Shown: positions 51,131 to 60,651 of the stretch, piece after piece
Layout of the letters: the number at the start of each line of letters is the position of its first letter
Numbering within the stretch: the stretch's first letter is position 1
Origin: Streptomyces sp. NBC_00358
Lineage (GTDB): Bacteria; Actinomycetota; Actinomycetes; Streptomycetales; Streptomycetaceae
Reading direction: 5' to 3'
DNA: 64,000 bases
Assembly (NCBI RefSeq): GCF_036099295.1
Contig: NZ_CP107976.1
Coordinates: 1,736,001-1,800,000, forward strand
The notes under the pieces: model-generated
Database searches by the model: none
What the model was told of the DNA's origin: nothing
The model's input: only the letters and a program-made list of their open reading frames with translations
Position numbers and translations under genes: made by a program

Positions 51131-52476
51131 CAGCTGCCGACCCCGACGCGTCCGACGCCGGGCTGCTCGCCCCCGGCACCGCGGGATCCCCGGCGTCGGC
51201 CGCGACCGGCGACGCCGCGTATCTGCGGGCCCTGCTCGACGCGGAGGCCGCGCTGACCCGCGCCCAGGCATCACTCGGGCTGGCCCCCGCCGAGGCCGCC
51301 ACGGCGGTCTCCCTCGCGGCCGACGGCGCGGACTTCGACATCGCCTCGATCGCGCTGCGCGCCCGGAGCGGCGGCAACCCGGTGATCCCCCTGGTAGCGG
51401 ACCTGACGGCCGCCGTCCCGGCCGAGTTCGGCCCGTACGTCCACCGGGGCGCGACGAGCCAGGACATCCTGGACTCGGCCACCATGCTCGTCGCGGCCCG
51501 CACCCTGGACCTGGTCCTGAGCGACCTGGACCGGACCGGACGGGCCCTGGCCCGGCTGGCGGAGCAGCACCGGGACACGGTGCTGCCTGGCCGCACGCTC
51601 ACCCAGCACGCGGTGCCGACGACCTTCGGGCTGAAGGCGGCGGGGTGGCGGTCCCTGGTGCTCGACGCCCGGGACCGGGTGCGCGCCGTTCGGTCCGCCC
51701 TGCCCGCCCAACTCGGCGGCGCGGCGGGCACCCTGGCCGCCTTCACCGCCTTCGGCGCGGACGACACCCGTGCGCTGACCGCCGCGTACGCCCGTGAACT
51801 GGGCCTCGCCGAAGCAGAGTTGCCCTGGCACACCCTGCGCACACCGATCGCGGACCTGGCCGGCGCGCTGGCGTTCACGGCCGGCGCGCTGGGCAAGACG
51901 GCCGTCGACGTCCTCACCCTCTCGCGCACGGAGATCGCCGAACTGGCCGAGGGCTCCGGCGGCGGTTCGTCCGCGATGCCGCACAAGGCGAACCCGGTGC
52001 GGGCCACCCTCGTGGCCGCCGCCGCCCGGCGCGCTCCGCTGCTCGCGGCCACGCTGTACGGCGCGCTGGCGGCCGAGGACGAGCGCCCCGCCGGGGCCTG
52101 GCACACCGAGTGGGAGCCCCTGCGCGATCTGCTCCGACTGGTCGGCGGGGCGGCCCGCGACGCGGCCGAACTGGCCGAGGGACTACGGGTGAACGCCGAC
52201 GCCATGCGCGAACACCTGGGCCTCACCCACGGGTTGATCGTCTCCGAACGACTGGCCGCCGAGCTCACGCCGGTGCTCGGCCGGGCGCGGGCCAAGGAGT
52301 TGCTGACGCGGGCCGCCGAGCGGGCGGTCAGCGAAGGGCGGCCCCTCGCGGACGTGCTCGGCGAGGAGCCCGACCTCAAGGACGTCCCCGGCGTGGACCT
52401 CGCCGACCTCACCGATCCGAACCGCTACACGGGCTCCGCGGGAGTCCTCACCGACCGTGCTCTGGAGCGACGTTGA
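51127..52476 (+). CDS. pcaB: 3-carboxy-cis,cis-muconate cycloisomerase
   Basis: 449 residues of the fumarase/aspartase superfamily. The signature GSSAMPHKANP is at about residues 280-290. VHRGATSQDILDSATML and TLTQHAVPTTFGLKAAGW provide the other two conserved regions. It turns carboxymuconate into 4-carboxymuconolactone. GTG 51127 overlaps the pcaG stop. A roughly 100-residue C-terminal extension is normal for actinomycete PcaB. Confidence 0.92.
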   Translation: MTAADPDASDAGLLAPGTAGSPASAATGDAAYLRALLDAEAALTRAQASLGLAPAEAATAVSLAADGADFDIASIALRARSGGNPVIPLVADLTAAVPAEFGPYVHRGATSQDILDSATMLVAARTLDLVLSDLDRTGRALARLAEQHRDTVLPGRTLTQHAVPTTFGLKAAGWRSLVLDARDRVRAVRSALPAQLGGAAGTLAAFTAFGADDTRALTAAYARELGLAEAELPWHTLRTPIADLAGALAFTAGALGKTAVDVLTLSRTEIAELAEGSGGGSSAMPHKANPVRATLVAAAARRAPLLAATLYGALAAEDERPAGAWHTEWEPLRDLLRLVGGAARDAAELAEGLRVNADAMREHLGLTHGLIVSERLAAELTPVLGRARAKELLTRAAERAVSEGRPLADVLGEEPDLKDVPGVDLADLTDPNRYTGSAGVLTDRALERR

Positions 52477-53615
52477 CCGTGAAACTGCTCGACCACCGCA
52501 CCGAGGGGTCCACCACCGCTCCCCCGCTGTTCCTCGGGCCCTCCCTCGGGACGTCGTACGCCCTGTGGGACAGGGTCGCGCCCGAACTGTCGGTCACCCA
52601 CCGGGTGGTGCGCTGGAACCTTCCCGGACACGGCGGCTCACCGGCCGGGTTGATCGGCCCCGGTGCGACCGTCGCCGACCTGGCCGCGCTCGTGCTGGAA
52701 CTGGCCGACTCCCTGGGCATCGAGCGCTTCTCGTACGCCGGGGTGTCGCTGGGCGGCGCGGTGGGCCTGCATCTCGCGGTCCACCACCCCGAGCGGCTCG
52801 TCTCCCTCGCCGTCATCTGTTCCTCGGCCCACTTCAACGGGTCGAAGCCGTGGGAGGAACGGGCCGAGCTGGTGCGCCGCGAAGGTCTCGGGCCCGTGGC
52901 CGCGACCGCCGACACCCGGTGGTTCACGGCCGGTTTCACCGTGCCGGAGCTGGTCGAGGACCATCGCACCGCCGACCCGGGGGCGTACGCCGCCTGTTGT
53001 GACGCCCTGGCCGCGTTCGACATCCGGGACCGGCTCGCCTCCGTCACCGTACCCACGCTGCTGATCGCGGGCCGCGAGGACCCCGCGACCCCGCCCGCGC
53101 ATCTGCGGGAGATCGCGGACGCCGTGCAGGGCGCCGCGCTCGTCGAGATCCCGGGCGCCTCGCACCTGGCACCCGCGCAGTGCCCGGAAGCCGTGCTGAC
53201 CGCCCTGCGGGCGCACTTCTCGGCGGGAGGCGCGCGGCGCGGCATGGAGGTGCGCCGTCAGGTTCTCGGCGACGAGCACGTGGACCGTGCGCAGGCCCGC
53301 CAGAGTCCGTTCACGGCCCGCTTCCAGGATTTCATCTCGCGCTACGCCTGGGGTGAGATCTGGACCGATACGACGCTCACGCGCCGCGAACGCAGCATGG
53401 TCACGCTGACCGCGCTGGTGGCGCACGGCCATCTCGACGAGCTGGCGATGCACGTCCGCGCGGCGCGCCGCAACGGGCTCACCCCCGAGGAGATCGGCGC
53501 GGTACTGCTCCAGACAGCGGTCTACTGCGGTGTACCGGCCGCCAATTCGGCCTTCGCGGTGGCCCAGCGAGTACTGGCGGAGGACGACCCCGAGGACGGC
53601 CGGCCCTCGGGGTGA
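52473..53615 (+). CDS. pcaL: fused 3-oxoadipate enol-lactonase and 4-carboxymuconolactone decarboxylase
   Basis: 380 residues with two fused enzymes. Residues about 1-250 form an alpha/beta-hydrolase (PcaD) with Ser in GVSLGGAVG, Asp in AGREDPATP and His in GASHLAP. Residues about 255-370 are the PcaC decarboxylase domain (GMEVRRQVLGDEHVDRA, ERSMVTLTALVAHGHLDELAMHVRAARRNGLTPEEI). The fusion is the hallmark of actinobacterial pca operons. TTG 52473 has GGAG five bases upstream and overlaps the pcaB stop. GTG 52479 two codons later is a possible alternative. Confidence 0.93.
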   Translation: MTVKLLDHRTEGSTTAPPLFLGPSLGTSYALWDRVAPELSVTHRVVRWNLPGHGGSPAGLIGPGATVADLAALVLELADSLGIERFSYAGVSLGGAVGLHLAVHHPERLVSLAVICSSAHFNGSKPWEERAELVRREGLGPVAATADTRWFTAGFTVPELVEDHRTADPGAYAACCDALAAFDIRDRLASVTVPTLLIAGREDPATPPAHLREIADAVQGAALVEIPGASHLAPAQCPEAVLTALRAHFSAGGARRGMEVRRQVLGDEHVDRAQARQSPFTARFQDFISRYAWGEIWTDTTLTRRERSMVTLTALVAHGHLDELAMHVRAARRNGLTPEEIGAVLLQTAVYCGVPAANSAFAVAQRVLAEDDPEDGRPSG

Positions 53616-53637
53616 CCCGGCCGAAGGGGCACGCCCA

Positions 53638-53690
53638 CCCCGGGCCCGTCGCATCCCGGACCCGCCGCACCCCGGGCCCGCCGCACCCGG
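53638..53690. repeat. three tandem CCCGGGCCCGCCGCA-type repeats
   Basis: Units of about 16 bases (CCCCGGGCCCGTCGCA-like, CCCGGACCCGCCGCA, CCCCGGGCCCGCCGCA) follow one another right after the pca operon. Their function is unknown. They may simply be replication-slippage products in a GC-rich spacer. Confidence 0.5.
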
Positions 53691-53842
53691 TTCGACCGCT
53701 CCGCGCGGCCGGTACCGGCCCTGGGCGCCGGCCTCGGGCGGGTCCGCGTCCGCTCCTCCCGGTCCGGCCCGGGGCGGACCCGGGTCCCGGGCAGCGCACT
53801 CAACGAGGCCGGATTTTGGGCGTCGCGGCCCCTCGGGCCGGT

Positions 53843-53876
53843 GCCCGGTGCCCGGCCAGGAGGCCGGGCACCGGGC
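53843..53876. terminator. 15-bp perfect hairpin between pcaL and the AAA ATPase gene
   Basis: The arm 53843-53857 pairs exactly with 53862-53876 around AGGA. The last base of the right arm is already part of the stop codon of the convergent ATPase gene. Confidence 0.8.
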
Positions 53877-56542
53877 TACAGACCGGCCAGGGCCGACTCC
53901 GCCTTCGCGACCAGTCCGTCCGCCCCGCTGGCACGCGCCAGTGTCAGGCCCTTGTTCAGCTCCATCACCGAGCGGGACACGATGCCGTACTCGATGCGGG
54001 CCGCCGCGTGTTCGTACTGGCAGGGGGAGGCTTCCAGGTAGGTGACCGCCTGTGCTGCCAGCCGGACCGCGCGCTGCCCGGTTTCGAGGGCCGCGGCGCA
54101 GCGGAGCGCTTCGCCGATCGCCGTGTCGGTGCCGAACCGCTCCGCCTGCCGGCGGGCGTCCGTGGCGAGGGCGGCGGCACGTGACGGGTCCTCGGTGGCG
54201 AGCGCCCTGGCGAGGTCGACGGCCCACGGTGCCAGCACCGTGTTGTGGTGGCCCCGGGCGGCGGCGGCCTTCTCGGCCGCCTCCAGCTCGTTTATGCCCT
54301 CCTTCGTACGGCCGACGGCGAGCAGCAGCCGGCCGCGCACGGAGCGGGTGTCGGGAAGGACGATCGTGGAGGGGTACGGAGGGGTGAAGCCGTAGCGCTC
54401 CGCGATCTCCGCGGCCTCCTGGACGTGCCCGCGGGCCAGCAGGGTGTCGATGAGCCCGCAGGTCGCCGACCAGTACAGGGGCAGCCCGCGTCCGACCCGC
54501 TCCGCGAGCCGCAGCGATTCGCGCTGGTAGTGCTCCGCGTCGGCGAGGCGGCCTCTTCTGCGGTGGGCGAGTCCGAGGTAGGCGTTGGCCAGGGAGAGGT
54601 GACCGCCGCTCCAGCCCGCCTTCACATAGGCGTGCAGCGCTTCGCTGAACAGGCTCTCGGCCCGGTCGAGCCGGTCCGCGTAGGCGTACGCGCTGCCCAG
54701 CATGAGCAGGAGTTCGACGCCCCACTCGGTGTCGGTCCAGGCGAGGCCGGGTGCGAGCCGTCCGTTGACGAGGGCGCGGTCGCAGAGTTCGATGACCTCC
54801 TCGGCGTTCTCGCCTCGCGTCATCGCGTCGAAGCCACGCAGTATGAGGAGCGCGCGCTCGGAGTTGTCGCGCCCGGTGCAGGTCGTGACGAGCTCGGCGA
54901 GACCGCTGGAGTGTCCGGCGCGCTCCTCGCCCGCGTGGATGCCCTCCCACATGTAGTGCACGGCCTGGAGGCGCATCCGGGCGGGTCCCGGGTCCAGCCG
55001 CTCGGCCTCGGCCCCGACCGTGCGGACGGCCTCGTCCAACTGGTTGTTGTGGACCAGCGCCTGGGAGAGCCGGAAGACCGCGTCCACCCGTACGGTGTCT
55101 TCGAGGCCGGGCCGTTCGAGCGCGGCGCGCAGATGCGCGATGGTCGTGGACGGCGCGGTCAGCAGCGTGGCACAGCCCAGTTCGTAGAGCACCCGCGCGT
55201 GCACCTCGGGAAGCGGCGGTTCCTTCAGGGCACGCTCCAGGCAACGCCGGGCCGCGTCCGGGGCGCCGACGGCGAGGTGTTCGCGGGCGGCCTCACGCAT
55301 CTGCTCGACCAGTTCGGGGTCGTCGTCCGGGTGCACCTCAAGGAGGTGCCGGGAGGCGGCGGCCGCTCCTCGTCCGGACTCGGTGACCGCCCAGGCCGCC
55401 TGACCGTGCATCGCCGTGCGCAGGGCGTCCGGGATCGAGCGGTAGACCGCTGTCGCGATCAGGGGGTGCACGAACTCCAGGTCGCCGTCGGGTCCGTGGC
55501 CGTTCGGCGACTCGGCCGCGGTCAAGATACGTGCCGCGCCCAGTAGTTCGGCGCAGCGGGACGCCTCTTCGTCGGGCATTCCGGCGAGTTGGGCGGCGAG
55601 GTCGAGGGAGATCCCGGTGCCGAGGATGGCCGCCGCCCAGGCGAACCGGGTGGCGTCGATGCCCAGTCCTTCGAGCCGGGCGACCAGTCCGCGGCCGCGG
55701 GCCGAGCGGTTCAGGTCGCGCAGTTCGGCGGCCGAGCCCTCGCTGGGCTCCAGTTCGCTGTCCTGGACCTTGGCGAGCAGTTCGACGGTCTCGTACGGGT
55801 TGCCGCCGGTGACCGCCCACACCTCGCGGCAGAACGGCGCGTCGGCGTGCTCGCCGATGGTGGCGCGGGTCAGTCCCTCGGTCGCGGCCGGGGTCAGGGC
55901 GCTCAGCGTGGAGACGGGACGAGCCGCGGCGGCCACGGCGTCGAGCAGCCGGGCACTCTCGCCGCTGACCCCGCCGGGCCTGCGCGCGACCACGACGAGG
56001 ACGGACAGGTCGTCGAGGCGCTCGGCGAACGCGGCGAGCCAGCGCAGGGTCTCCTGGTCGGCCCAGTGCGCGTCGTCGATGAGCAGCACGAGTGGCCAGT
56101 CCCGCTTCGCGAGCCGGCGCACCGCTGCGACCAGACCGTCGCAGACACCCTGCGGGTCGGGCTGCCGGTCACCGGGTTCGGCTATGCCGAGGGCGGGGCC
56201 GGCGATGTCGTACCAGTCGCCCAGATACTCGCGTGCCTCCTCCGGGAGCAGCGAGACCAGAGCGGGCTGGAGCAACTGCCGTACGACGTTGAAGGGGACG
56301 GACGTGACGGTCTCGCCGCCGCGTGCCGACCACACCGCGCAGCCGTTGGCCTCCGCGATCCGGCGCGCCTCGGCGAGGAGTGCCGTCTTCCCGAGACCCG
56401 CGTCTCCGCTGAGCACCAACAGGGTGCCCGCGGTCGCCGAGTCCGCGCGCAGCGCGGTGATCGCCTCTTCGAGGGTGGCGACCTCCTCGTCACGCTCCCA
56501 CAGGGAAGCCGAGGCGACCGTTCCGGGCCGTGCCTGCGTCAT
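53876..56542 (-). CDS. LAL-type AAA ATPase without the C-terminal LuxR DNA-binding domain
   Basis: 888 residues. The STAND-type ATPase has Walker A GDAGLGKT (46-53) and Walker B LVLLIDDAHWAD near 150. The region from about 380 to 880 is a long helical TPR-like array. It matches large LuxR-family (LAL) regulators in layout and length, but the protein ends at KAESALAGL with no LuxR helix-turn-helix. The 260 bases beyond the stop do not encode one in any frame I can read. It must act through a partner protein or be a degenerate regulator. ATG 56542 follows GGGGAGG. Confidence 0.82.
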   Translation of the reverse strand: MTQARPGTVASASLWERDEEVATLEEAITALRADSATAGTLLVLSGDAGLGKTALLAEARRIAEANGCAVWSARGGETVTSVPFNVVRQLLQPALVSLLPEEAREYLGDWYDIAGPALGIAEPGDRQPDPQGVCDGLVAAVRRLAKRDWPLVLLIDDAHWADQETLRWLAAFAERLDDLSVLVVVARRPGGVSGESARLLDAVAAAARPVSTLSALTPAATEGLTRATIGEHADAPFCREVWAVTGGNPYETVELLAKVQDSELEPSEGSAAELRDLNRSARGRGLVARLEGLGIDATRFAWAAAILGTGISLDLAAQLAGMPDEEASRCAELLGAARILTAAESPNGHGPDGDLEFVHPLIATAVYRSIPDALRTAMHGQAAWAVTESGRGAAAASRHLLEVHPDDDPELVEQMREAAREHLAVGAPDAARRCLERALKEPPLPEVHARVLYELGCATLLTAPSTTIAHLRAALERPGLEDTVRVDAVFRLSQALVHNNQLDEAVRTVGAEAERLDPGPARMRLQAVHYMWEGIHAGEERAGHSSGLAELVTTCTGRDNSERALLILRGFDAMTRGENAEEVIELCDRALVNGRLAPGLAWTDTEWGVELLLMLGSAYAYADRLDRAESLFSEALHAYVKAGWSGGHLSLANAYLGLAHRRRGRLADAEHYQRESLRLAERVGRGLPLYWSATCGLIDTLLARGHVQEAAEIAERYGFTPPYPSTIVLPDTRSVRGRLLLAVGRTKEGINELEAAEKAAAARGHHNTVLAPWAVDLARALATEDPSRAAALATDARRQAERFGTDTAIGEALRCAAALETGQRAVRLAAQAVTYLEASPCQYEHAAARIEYGIVSRSVMELNKGLTLARASGADGLVAKAESALAGL

Positions 56543-57338
56543 CCCGCTACCTCCCCAGGTCGCCCAAACGACGTAACTGCAAAGAGCCTAGCCTCCTGGA
56601 AGCCAGGGTGGAGGCGTGACCCGGCAGCAGTTGCCGGTACGAGTGACGGCGATGTCGCGGAGGCGACGCCGCCGGGCGCCCAGTGGCGTGGGGACAGTTG
56701 ATGGTCAGTCAACTGCGGGGAAAATGAAGGCAATTTCCCGTCCTGGGCATCGACACCGGGCCGGGGGCGGGTTGTCTCCCGCACGCCCCTCGGAAAACCG
56801 GCACGAGCGCCCCAGCGTGCGGGGTTGACCTGCACGCCCTCAGGTCCGGCACGTCCGCGGCACCCCGCTCGCCGGCTGCGCCGGGCGCTCCTTCGAGGGA
56901 ATCGAGGGATACGAGTTCGGCGTCCGCGACGGTTCCGCGACGCCCGGCGCACCCCACCGCCCCCGGACGGTCCTCCAGGCCCCTCGCGATACCCCGGCAC
57001 CCTTGGCACAGGCGTTCTTCATCCGTCCGGCTGGCCCGCGCGCGGCCCGGAGGCCCGTCCGGGGGTGGCGGGGCGACACAAGTACCGGGAGGTGCCCACA
57101 GGCACGGCACGGGCGGCGCAGCACGGCACGGGCGGCCACGGATGCGGGCGGCACAGGTGGCCGGGTGGCGCAGGCCCGGCACGGGCGCAGCACGGCACGG
57201 GCGGCACCGATGCGGAACGCATGCGGCTCGCCCCGGAGTGATCGACGGGGCTGGCCGGCATGTGCGCGTCAGCCCCCGGAGCCGGCTTCCGGGGAACCCT
57301 CTCATCCGGCTTTCACCCTGGGCTCATACGGTGGGGCC
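56543..57338. other. about 800-base intergenic region, non-coding with short repeats
   Basis: No frame here shows family resemblance; long frames are Arg/Pro/Gly-rich composition artefacts. Elements seen are the dyad CAGTTGA-7-TCAACTG (56695-56715), an imperfect GGGAAAAT/AATTTCCC dyad close by at about 56720-56740, and the GCACGGCACGGGCGGC repeats (57102-57205). The right edge holds TACGGT at 57327-57332, six bases before the DUF2510 gene. Confidence 0.55.
57102..57205. repeat. three exact copies of GCACGGCACGGGCGGC
   Basis: Copies at 57102-57117, 57121-57136 and 57190-57205, with degenerate pieces between. They lie in the long non-coding region upstream of the DUF2510 gene. Function is unknown. 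Confidence 0.6.
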
Positions 57339-58346
57339 ATGACGCAGGTGACTCCCCCCGGCTGGTATCCCGATCCCGGGCAGACAAGTGACGCTCCCGC
57401 CACCGAGCGCTGGTGGGACGGTAAGGCATGGACGGACCAGATCCGCCCCGTCGGGTCGGCGGCCGCATGGGGTCCCCCGGCGCTGCCGCCGGAGGCCGGA
57501 TTCCATCCGCCGTACCCCCCGGGTCCCTCGCGGCGCGGGCTGCGCACGGGCATAGCCGTCGCGGCGGCTATCGCCGTGCTCGCGGGCATCGTCGGCGGCG
57601 TGTACGCGCTGACCAATGACGGCGGAGGCGGCAGCAGCAGCGCGGCTTCCCAGAGGCCCGGCGGCCCGAACGGACAGGGCGGACAGGGCGGCCCCGGTGG
57701 GGGCCAGGACGGCTCGGGCGGTCCGAGCGGTGCTCCTGGCGACTCGGGAGGCTCCGGTGGTCTCGGCGGGCAGACGCCGGCGCCGGGCGCCTCGGGCCTG
57801 CCGCAGACGGAGGACGGCTACGCCACCGACGTCTACAACGGGATCAGCATCCCGGTGCCGGACGGCTGGACCGGCCAGAGCGGCGCGAGCGCCGCCGCGG
57901 TCTCCACCAAGGACACCTACACGTGCCCTGGCGACACCTCGCAGAAGTGTCAGCGCGGCGGCGCCTACTCGGCTCCGGCGAGCGCGCAGAAGCTGAAGTC
58001 CACGACGGCGGAGGCGGCGGCCAAGGAGGACATCTCCAAGAACGCCACCGAGTCGTACGGCACGGGCTACGGCTCGATCACCTCGCACACGGAGCTCGCC
58101 TCGAAGGCGGTCACGGTGGCCGGCGAGAAGGGCTACCTGGTCCGCTGGAAGGTCGTGACGAGCAAGGGTGACGACGGTTACGTCGAATCGCTCGTCTTCC
58201 CCGCCCCGGCCGACCACAACTCGCTCGTCGTCGTCCGCTTCGGCGTCGACGCCGGCTCCAAGGCCCCCAAGCAGTCGATCATCGACACGATCACCAAGGG
58301 CATCAAGGTGGCGTCCGGGACCGGCGGCAACGGGCAGAACGTTTGA
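57339..58346 (+). CDS. DUF2510 domain membrane protein
   Basis: 335 residues. The N-terminal DUF2510 (PPGWYPDPGQTSDAPATERWWDGKAWTDQ) is the small Trp-rich cytoplasmic domain common in actinobacteria. One membrane helix at about residues 70-92 is followed by a Gly/Gln/Pro-rich linker. The extracellular C-terminal domain (about 155-325) has one Cys pair (TYTCPGDTSQKC). Its function is unknown; such proteins may sense or bind envelope components. TACGGT six bases before ATG 57339 suggests a leaderless transcript. Confidence 0.78.
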   Translation: MTQVTPPGWYPDPGQTSDAPATERWWDGKAWTDQIRPVGSAAAWGPPALPPEAGFHPPYPPGPSRRGLRTGIAVAAAIAVLAGIVGGVYALTNDGGGGSSSAASQRPGGPNGQGGQGGPGGGQDGSGGPSGAPGDSGGSGGLGGQTPAPGASGLPQTEDGYATDVYNGISIPVPDGWTGQSGASAAAVSTKDTYTCPGDTSQKCQRGGAYSAPASAQKLKSTTAEAAAKEDISKNATESYGTGYGSITSHTELASKAVTVAGEKGYLVRWKVVTSKGDDGYVESLVFPAPADHNSLVVVRFGVDAGSKAPKQSIIDTITKGIKVASGTGGNGQNV

Positions 58347-58732
58347 CAGATGCGGGTGGGGTCGACGACGTGCAGCAACGCCCTCGCTGTCCGCTCTCGA
58401 CCTCGCCCGGCATCCGCTCCCCGAATCCGGATGCGACCGGCTGGGAGTCGGCGCCCTCAGCGGCCACTCGACGTGATCATCTCCCACCCGTCCGGCAAGG
58501 GAGGCGACGAAGGCCCCGCCGGCTCGTCGCCGATGCTGTTGATGGCCGCGGGGGCACTTCGTCTCGCTGCCCGGGACCAGGGTGGGGGCTTCGCACAAGG
58601 GGTGAACTCATGCCCCACCCTGGCCGGACGGCCTGACGACGGCACGCGCACGCGTCACGCGCACAAGGGGCGGGGAACGCATCCGGGCCGGGCCGGCTCG
58701 CCGCCCGCGCCCACTGATCCCTGCTGCGGCGA
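58347..58732. other. 386-base intergenic region with an 11-bp inverted repeat
   Basis: CCAGGGTGGGG (58577-58587) pairs exactly with 58613-58623 over a 25-base loop. GCACAAGGGG occurs at 58593-58602 and again at 58671-58680. An open frame of 132 codons spans the region but reads as low-complexity and I do not accept it as a gene. The hairpin may end the DUF2510 or Mrr transcripts. Confidence 0.5.
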
Positions 58733-59383
58733 CTACGCGGCCCGTTGACCGGCCTGCTGCCAGGGGGCCGGGCCGGTCTGCGACGCCCATCCCGCGAGGG
58801 CCTGCTCGTCGTAGAGGCGAATGCCCTGCGTGGCGGCGTAGCCGATGGCGTGCCGCGTGAAGGTACTCGTGGTGACCACCACGGCAACCTGGGCATGGTG
58901 CACCGTGAAGCAAGTGCCCCCGAACCGCTGCATATCGGGGGATCCGACCTTGTGAGTGGGCCCGTACCGCTTGCACTGGATGACGATCCGCCGTCCGTCC
59001 GGGGCGGTCGCGACGACATCGGCTCCCAGGTCTCCGGCTCCACCGCTCACCTCGACGTCCGTGCACCCGTCCCGCCGGCACAGATAGGCGATGGCGTGCT
59101 CGAACTCTTTGGAGCCGAGGGTGTGGTAGCGGGCGATCTCCCGTGACTGCACCTCGCGAATCCGCGCCTGGCGGGCGGCCTCAAGGCGCTGCTGCTCGGC
59201 GTCGCGGGCGCGGTGCACCGCGTAGACGATGCCGCCGGCGGCCGCGGCCAGGATCAACGGGATGCCGACTTCCGGAACGTGCTTGACCAGTTGGAGGAGA
59301 ACCGCGAGCGGAATGCCGACGGTCCACAAGAGGCGGATGACGACCGACTGGCAGGACGAACCGCGGGTGCGGCGTGGCGACAT
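58733..59383 (-). CDS. membrane-anchored Mrr-type restriction endonuclease-like protein
   Basis: 216 residues. Two hydrophobic segments at about 14-33 and 39-56 anchor it. A short charged coil (57-80) leads to an Mrr_cat domain. The nuclease residues are Glu in GSKEFEHAIA, Asp in GGAGDLGAD (118/122) and Lys in IQCKRYGP (138), the PD-(D/E)xK pattern. Membrane-anchored Mrr proteins are common in Streptomyces. Whether they restrict modified DNA or process other substrates is not known. No methylase or other defence gene is adjacent. Confidence 0.83.
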   Translation of the reverse strand: MSPRRTRGSSCQSVVIRLLWTVGIPLAVLLQLVKHVPEVGIPLILAAAAGGIVYAVHRARDAEQQRLEAARQARIREVQSREIARYHTLGSKEFEHAIAYLCRRDGCTDVEVSGGAGDLGADVVATAPDGRRIVIQCKRYGPTHKVGSPDMQRFGGTCFTVHHAQVAVVVTTSTFTRHAIGYAATQGIRLYDEQALAGWASQTGPAPWQQAGQRAA

Positions 59384-59692
59384 GAAGGTTCCCCCGGGGA
59401 CGCGATCTGTGCGGAAGCGTAGCTGTACCGCGTTTGCACCGGGGCTGACTGGCGGGCGCGGCCTGATGTCGTGTATGGCGAACCACCCTCGCCCCGTTGC
59501 CGGTTGGCGGAGGGTCGGCAGGACCCGGACCCCTCGCGATCCGGCAACCACCCCATCCCGAGCTCCGGACGGAGCAAGTTCGTTGAAGGTTCACATTTCG
59601 TTACGGTTTCATCACCGTATCTCCATGACTCTTACAGAACTCTCACCTGCACCGTTACGTTCATCCCTCAACGCACCACCCAGGGGGGACAC
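59384..59692. other. divergent intergenic region, promoter of the MmpS-like gene
   Basis: 309 bases. A promoter candidate, TTACAG (59632-59637), 18 bases, TACGTT (59656-59661), drives the MmpS-like gene. A stretch of unusually AT-rich sequence (59580-59640) precedes it. No gene is supported here. Confidence 0.45.
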
Positions 59693-60322
59693 ATGTCGCA
59701 GAACCAGCCGCCGCCGTCCGGACCGTTCGGCTGGAGCCAGGTACCGCCGCCTCCGGTGCCGCCGCAGCCCACCGGCCGCCCGAAGTGGGCTCGTAAGCGG
59801 ATCGCCATTCCCGCCGCCCTGTTCATCCTGTTCATCGGCGTCGGCATAGGCTCCTCCGGCGACGATCAGAAGACGGCCGCCGCCGCGAAGCCCGCGCCGC
59901 GCGTCACCGTCACGGAAACCGCCAAGAGCAAGGCGAAGGCCGCCCCCGCCCCGACGGTCACCGTGACGAAGACGGCGAAGGCGGCGAAGGCCGCCACCAC
60001 GAAGGCCAAGCCGAAGAAGACGAAGGCGGCCGCGTCCGCCGACAAGGTCGTGTTCAAGGTGTGGGGGTCCGCGCCGTCCGGCCTGGACATCACCTACGGC
60101 AGCGACAGCGACAACCTGCAAGGCCGTGGTCTGCCGATGACGAAGACGCTCACGCTGAAGGACGACGCCATGTACTACGTCGTCACCGCGCAACTGTCGG
60201 GCGGCGGCGACATCCACTGCTCGGTGACCGTGGACGGGAAGACCAAGACCGGCCACGCCGCCGGCGGATACAACATCTGCTCGGCGCAGCTCAGCGGCGG
60301 CCTGTTCGGCGGCTGGAGCTAG
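59693..60322 (+). CDS. MmpS-like membrane protein
   Basis: 209 residues. A Pro-rich cytoplasmic N-terminus is followed by one membrane helix (about 36-53). A Lys/Ala/Thr-rich linker leads to an MmpS-type beta-sandwich (VVFKVWGSAPSGLDITYGSDS, TKTLTLKDDAMYYVVTAQLSGGGDIHCSVTVDG and the paired Cys in NICSAQ). In mycobacteria MmpS proteins assist MmpL transporters in lipid or siderophore export. No MmpL gene is nearby. ATG 59693 is preceded by GGGGGG. Confidence 0.78.
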   Translation: MSQNQPPPSGPFGWSQVPPPPVPPQPTGRPKWARKRIAIPAALFILFIGVGIGSSGDDQKTAAAAKPAPRVTVTETAKSKAKAAPAPTVTVTKTAKAAKAATTKAKPKKTKAAASADKVVFKVWGSAPSGLDITYGSDSDNLQGRGLPMTKTLTLKDDAMYYVVTAQLSGGGDIHCSVTVDGKTKTGHAAGGYNICSAQLSGGLFGGWS

Positions 60323-60651
60323 AACGACCGCCGCCGGTCCTCCGGAGGTCCGGGCACCGTCGCTTCGGCGTCGGCCTCGGCCCGGCCGACGGTAGGACCG
60401 GCCCGACGACGTGGCCGCGGGCGTGGCAGGTCGCTCACCGCCTCCGCGAGAACCGGCCCGGCCCTCTCACCGGGCTACGCGCACCAGGTGCAGCCGTGGC
60501 CGGCCAAGGGCGGCTGGGGACCGGTCCGTCAGGTCGGCCCGTCCCGGACCACGCCACCGCCGCGCATCCGCGCCCCGGCGTCCACGTACCCGCATCCCCC
60601 TGCGCTCCCCTCCCGGCTCCGCCGGGACGCCGGGGACGCCGGGACATGGAT

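Noticed and set aside
53638..53690. Tandem repeats as a CRISPR array
   Set aside because: Units are about 16 bases with no unique spacers and no cas genes.
56825..57241. 138-codon open frame in the long gap
   Set aside because: Arg/Pro/Gly-rich and spans short DNA repeats; typical GC-rich artefact.
58350..58748. 132-codon open frame between the DUF2510 and Mrr genes
   Set aside because: Low-complexity composition, no domain, no convincing ribosome site, and it contains an 11-bp inverted repeat.
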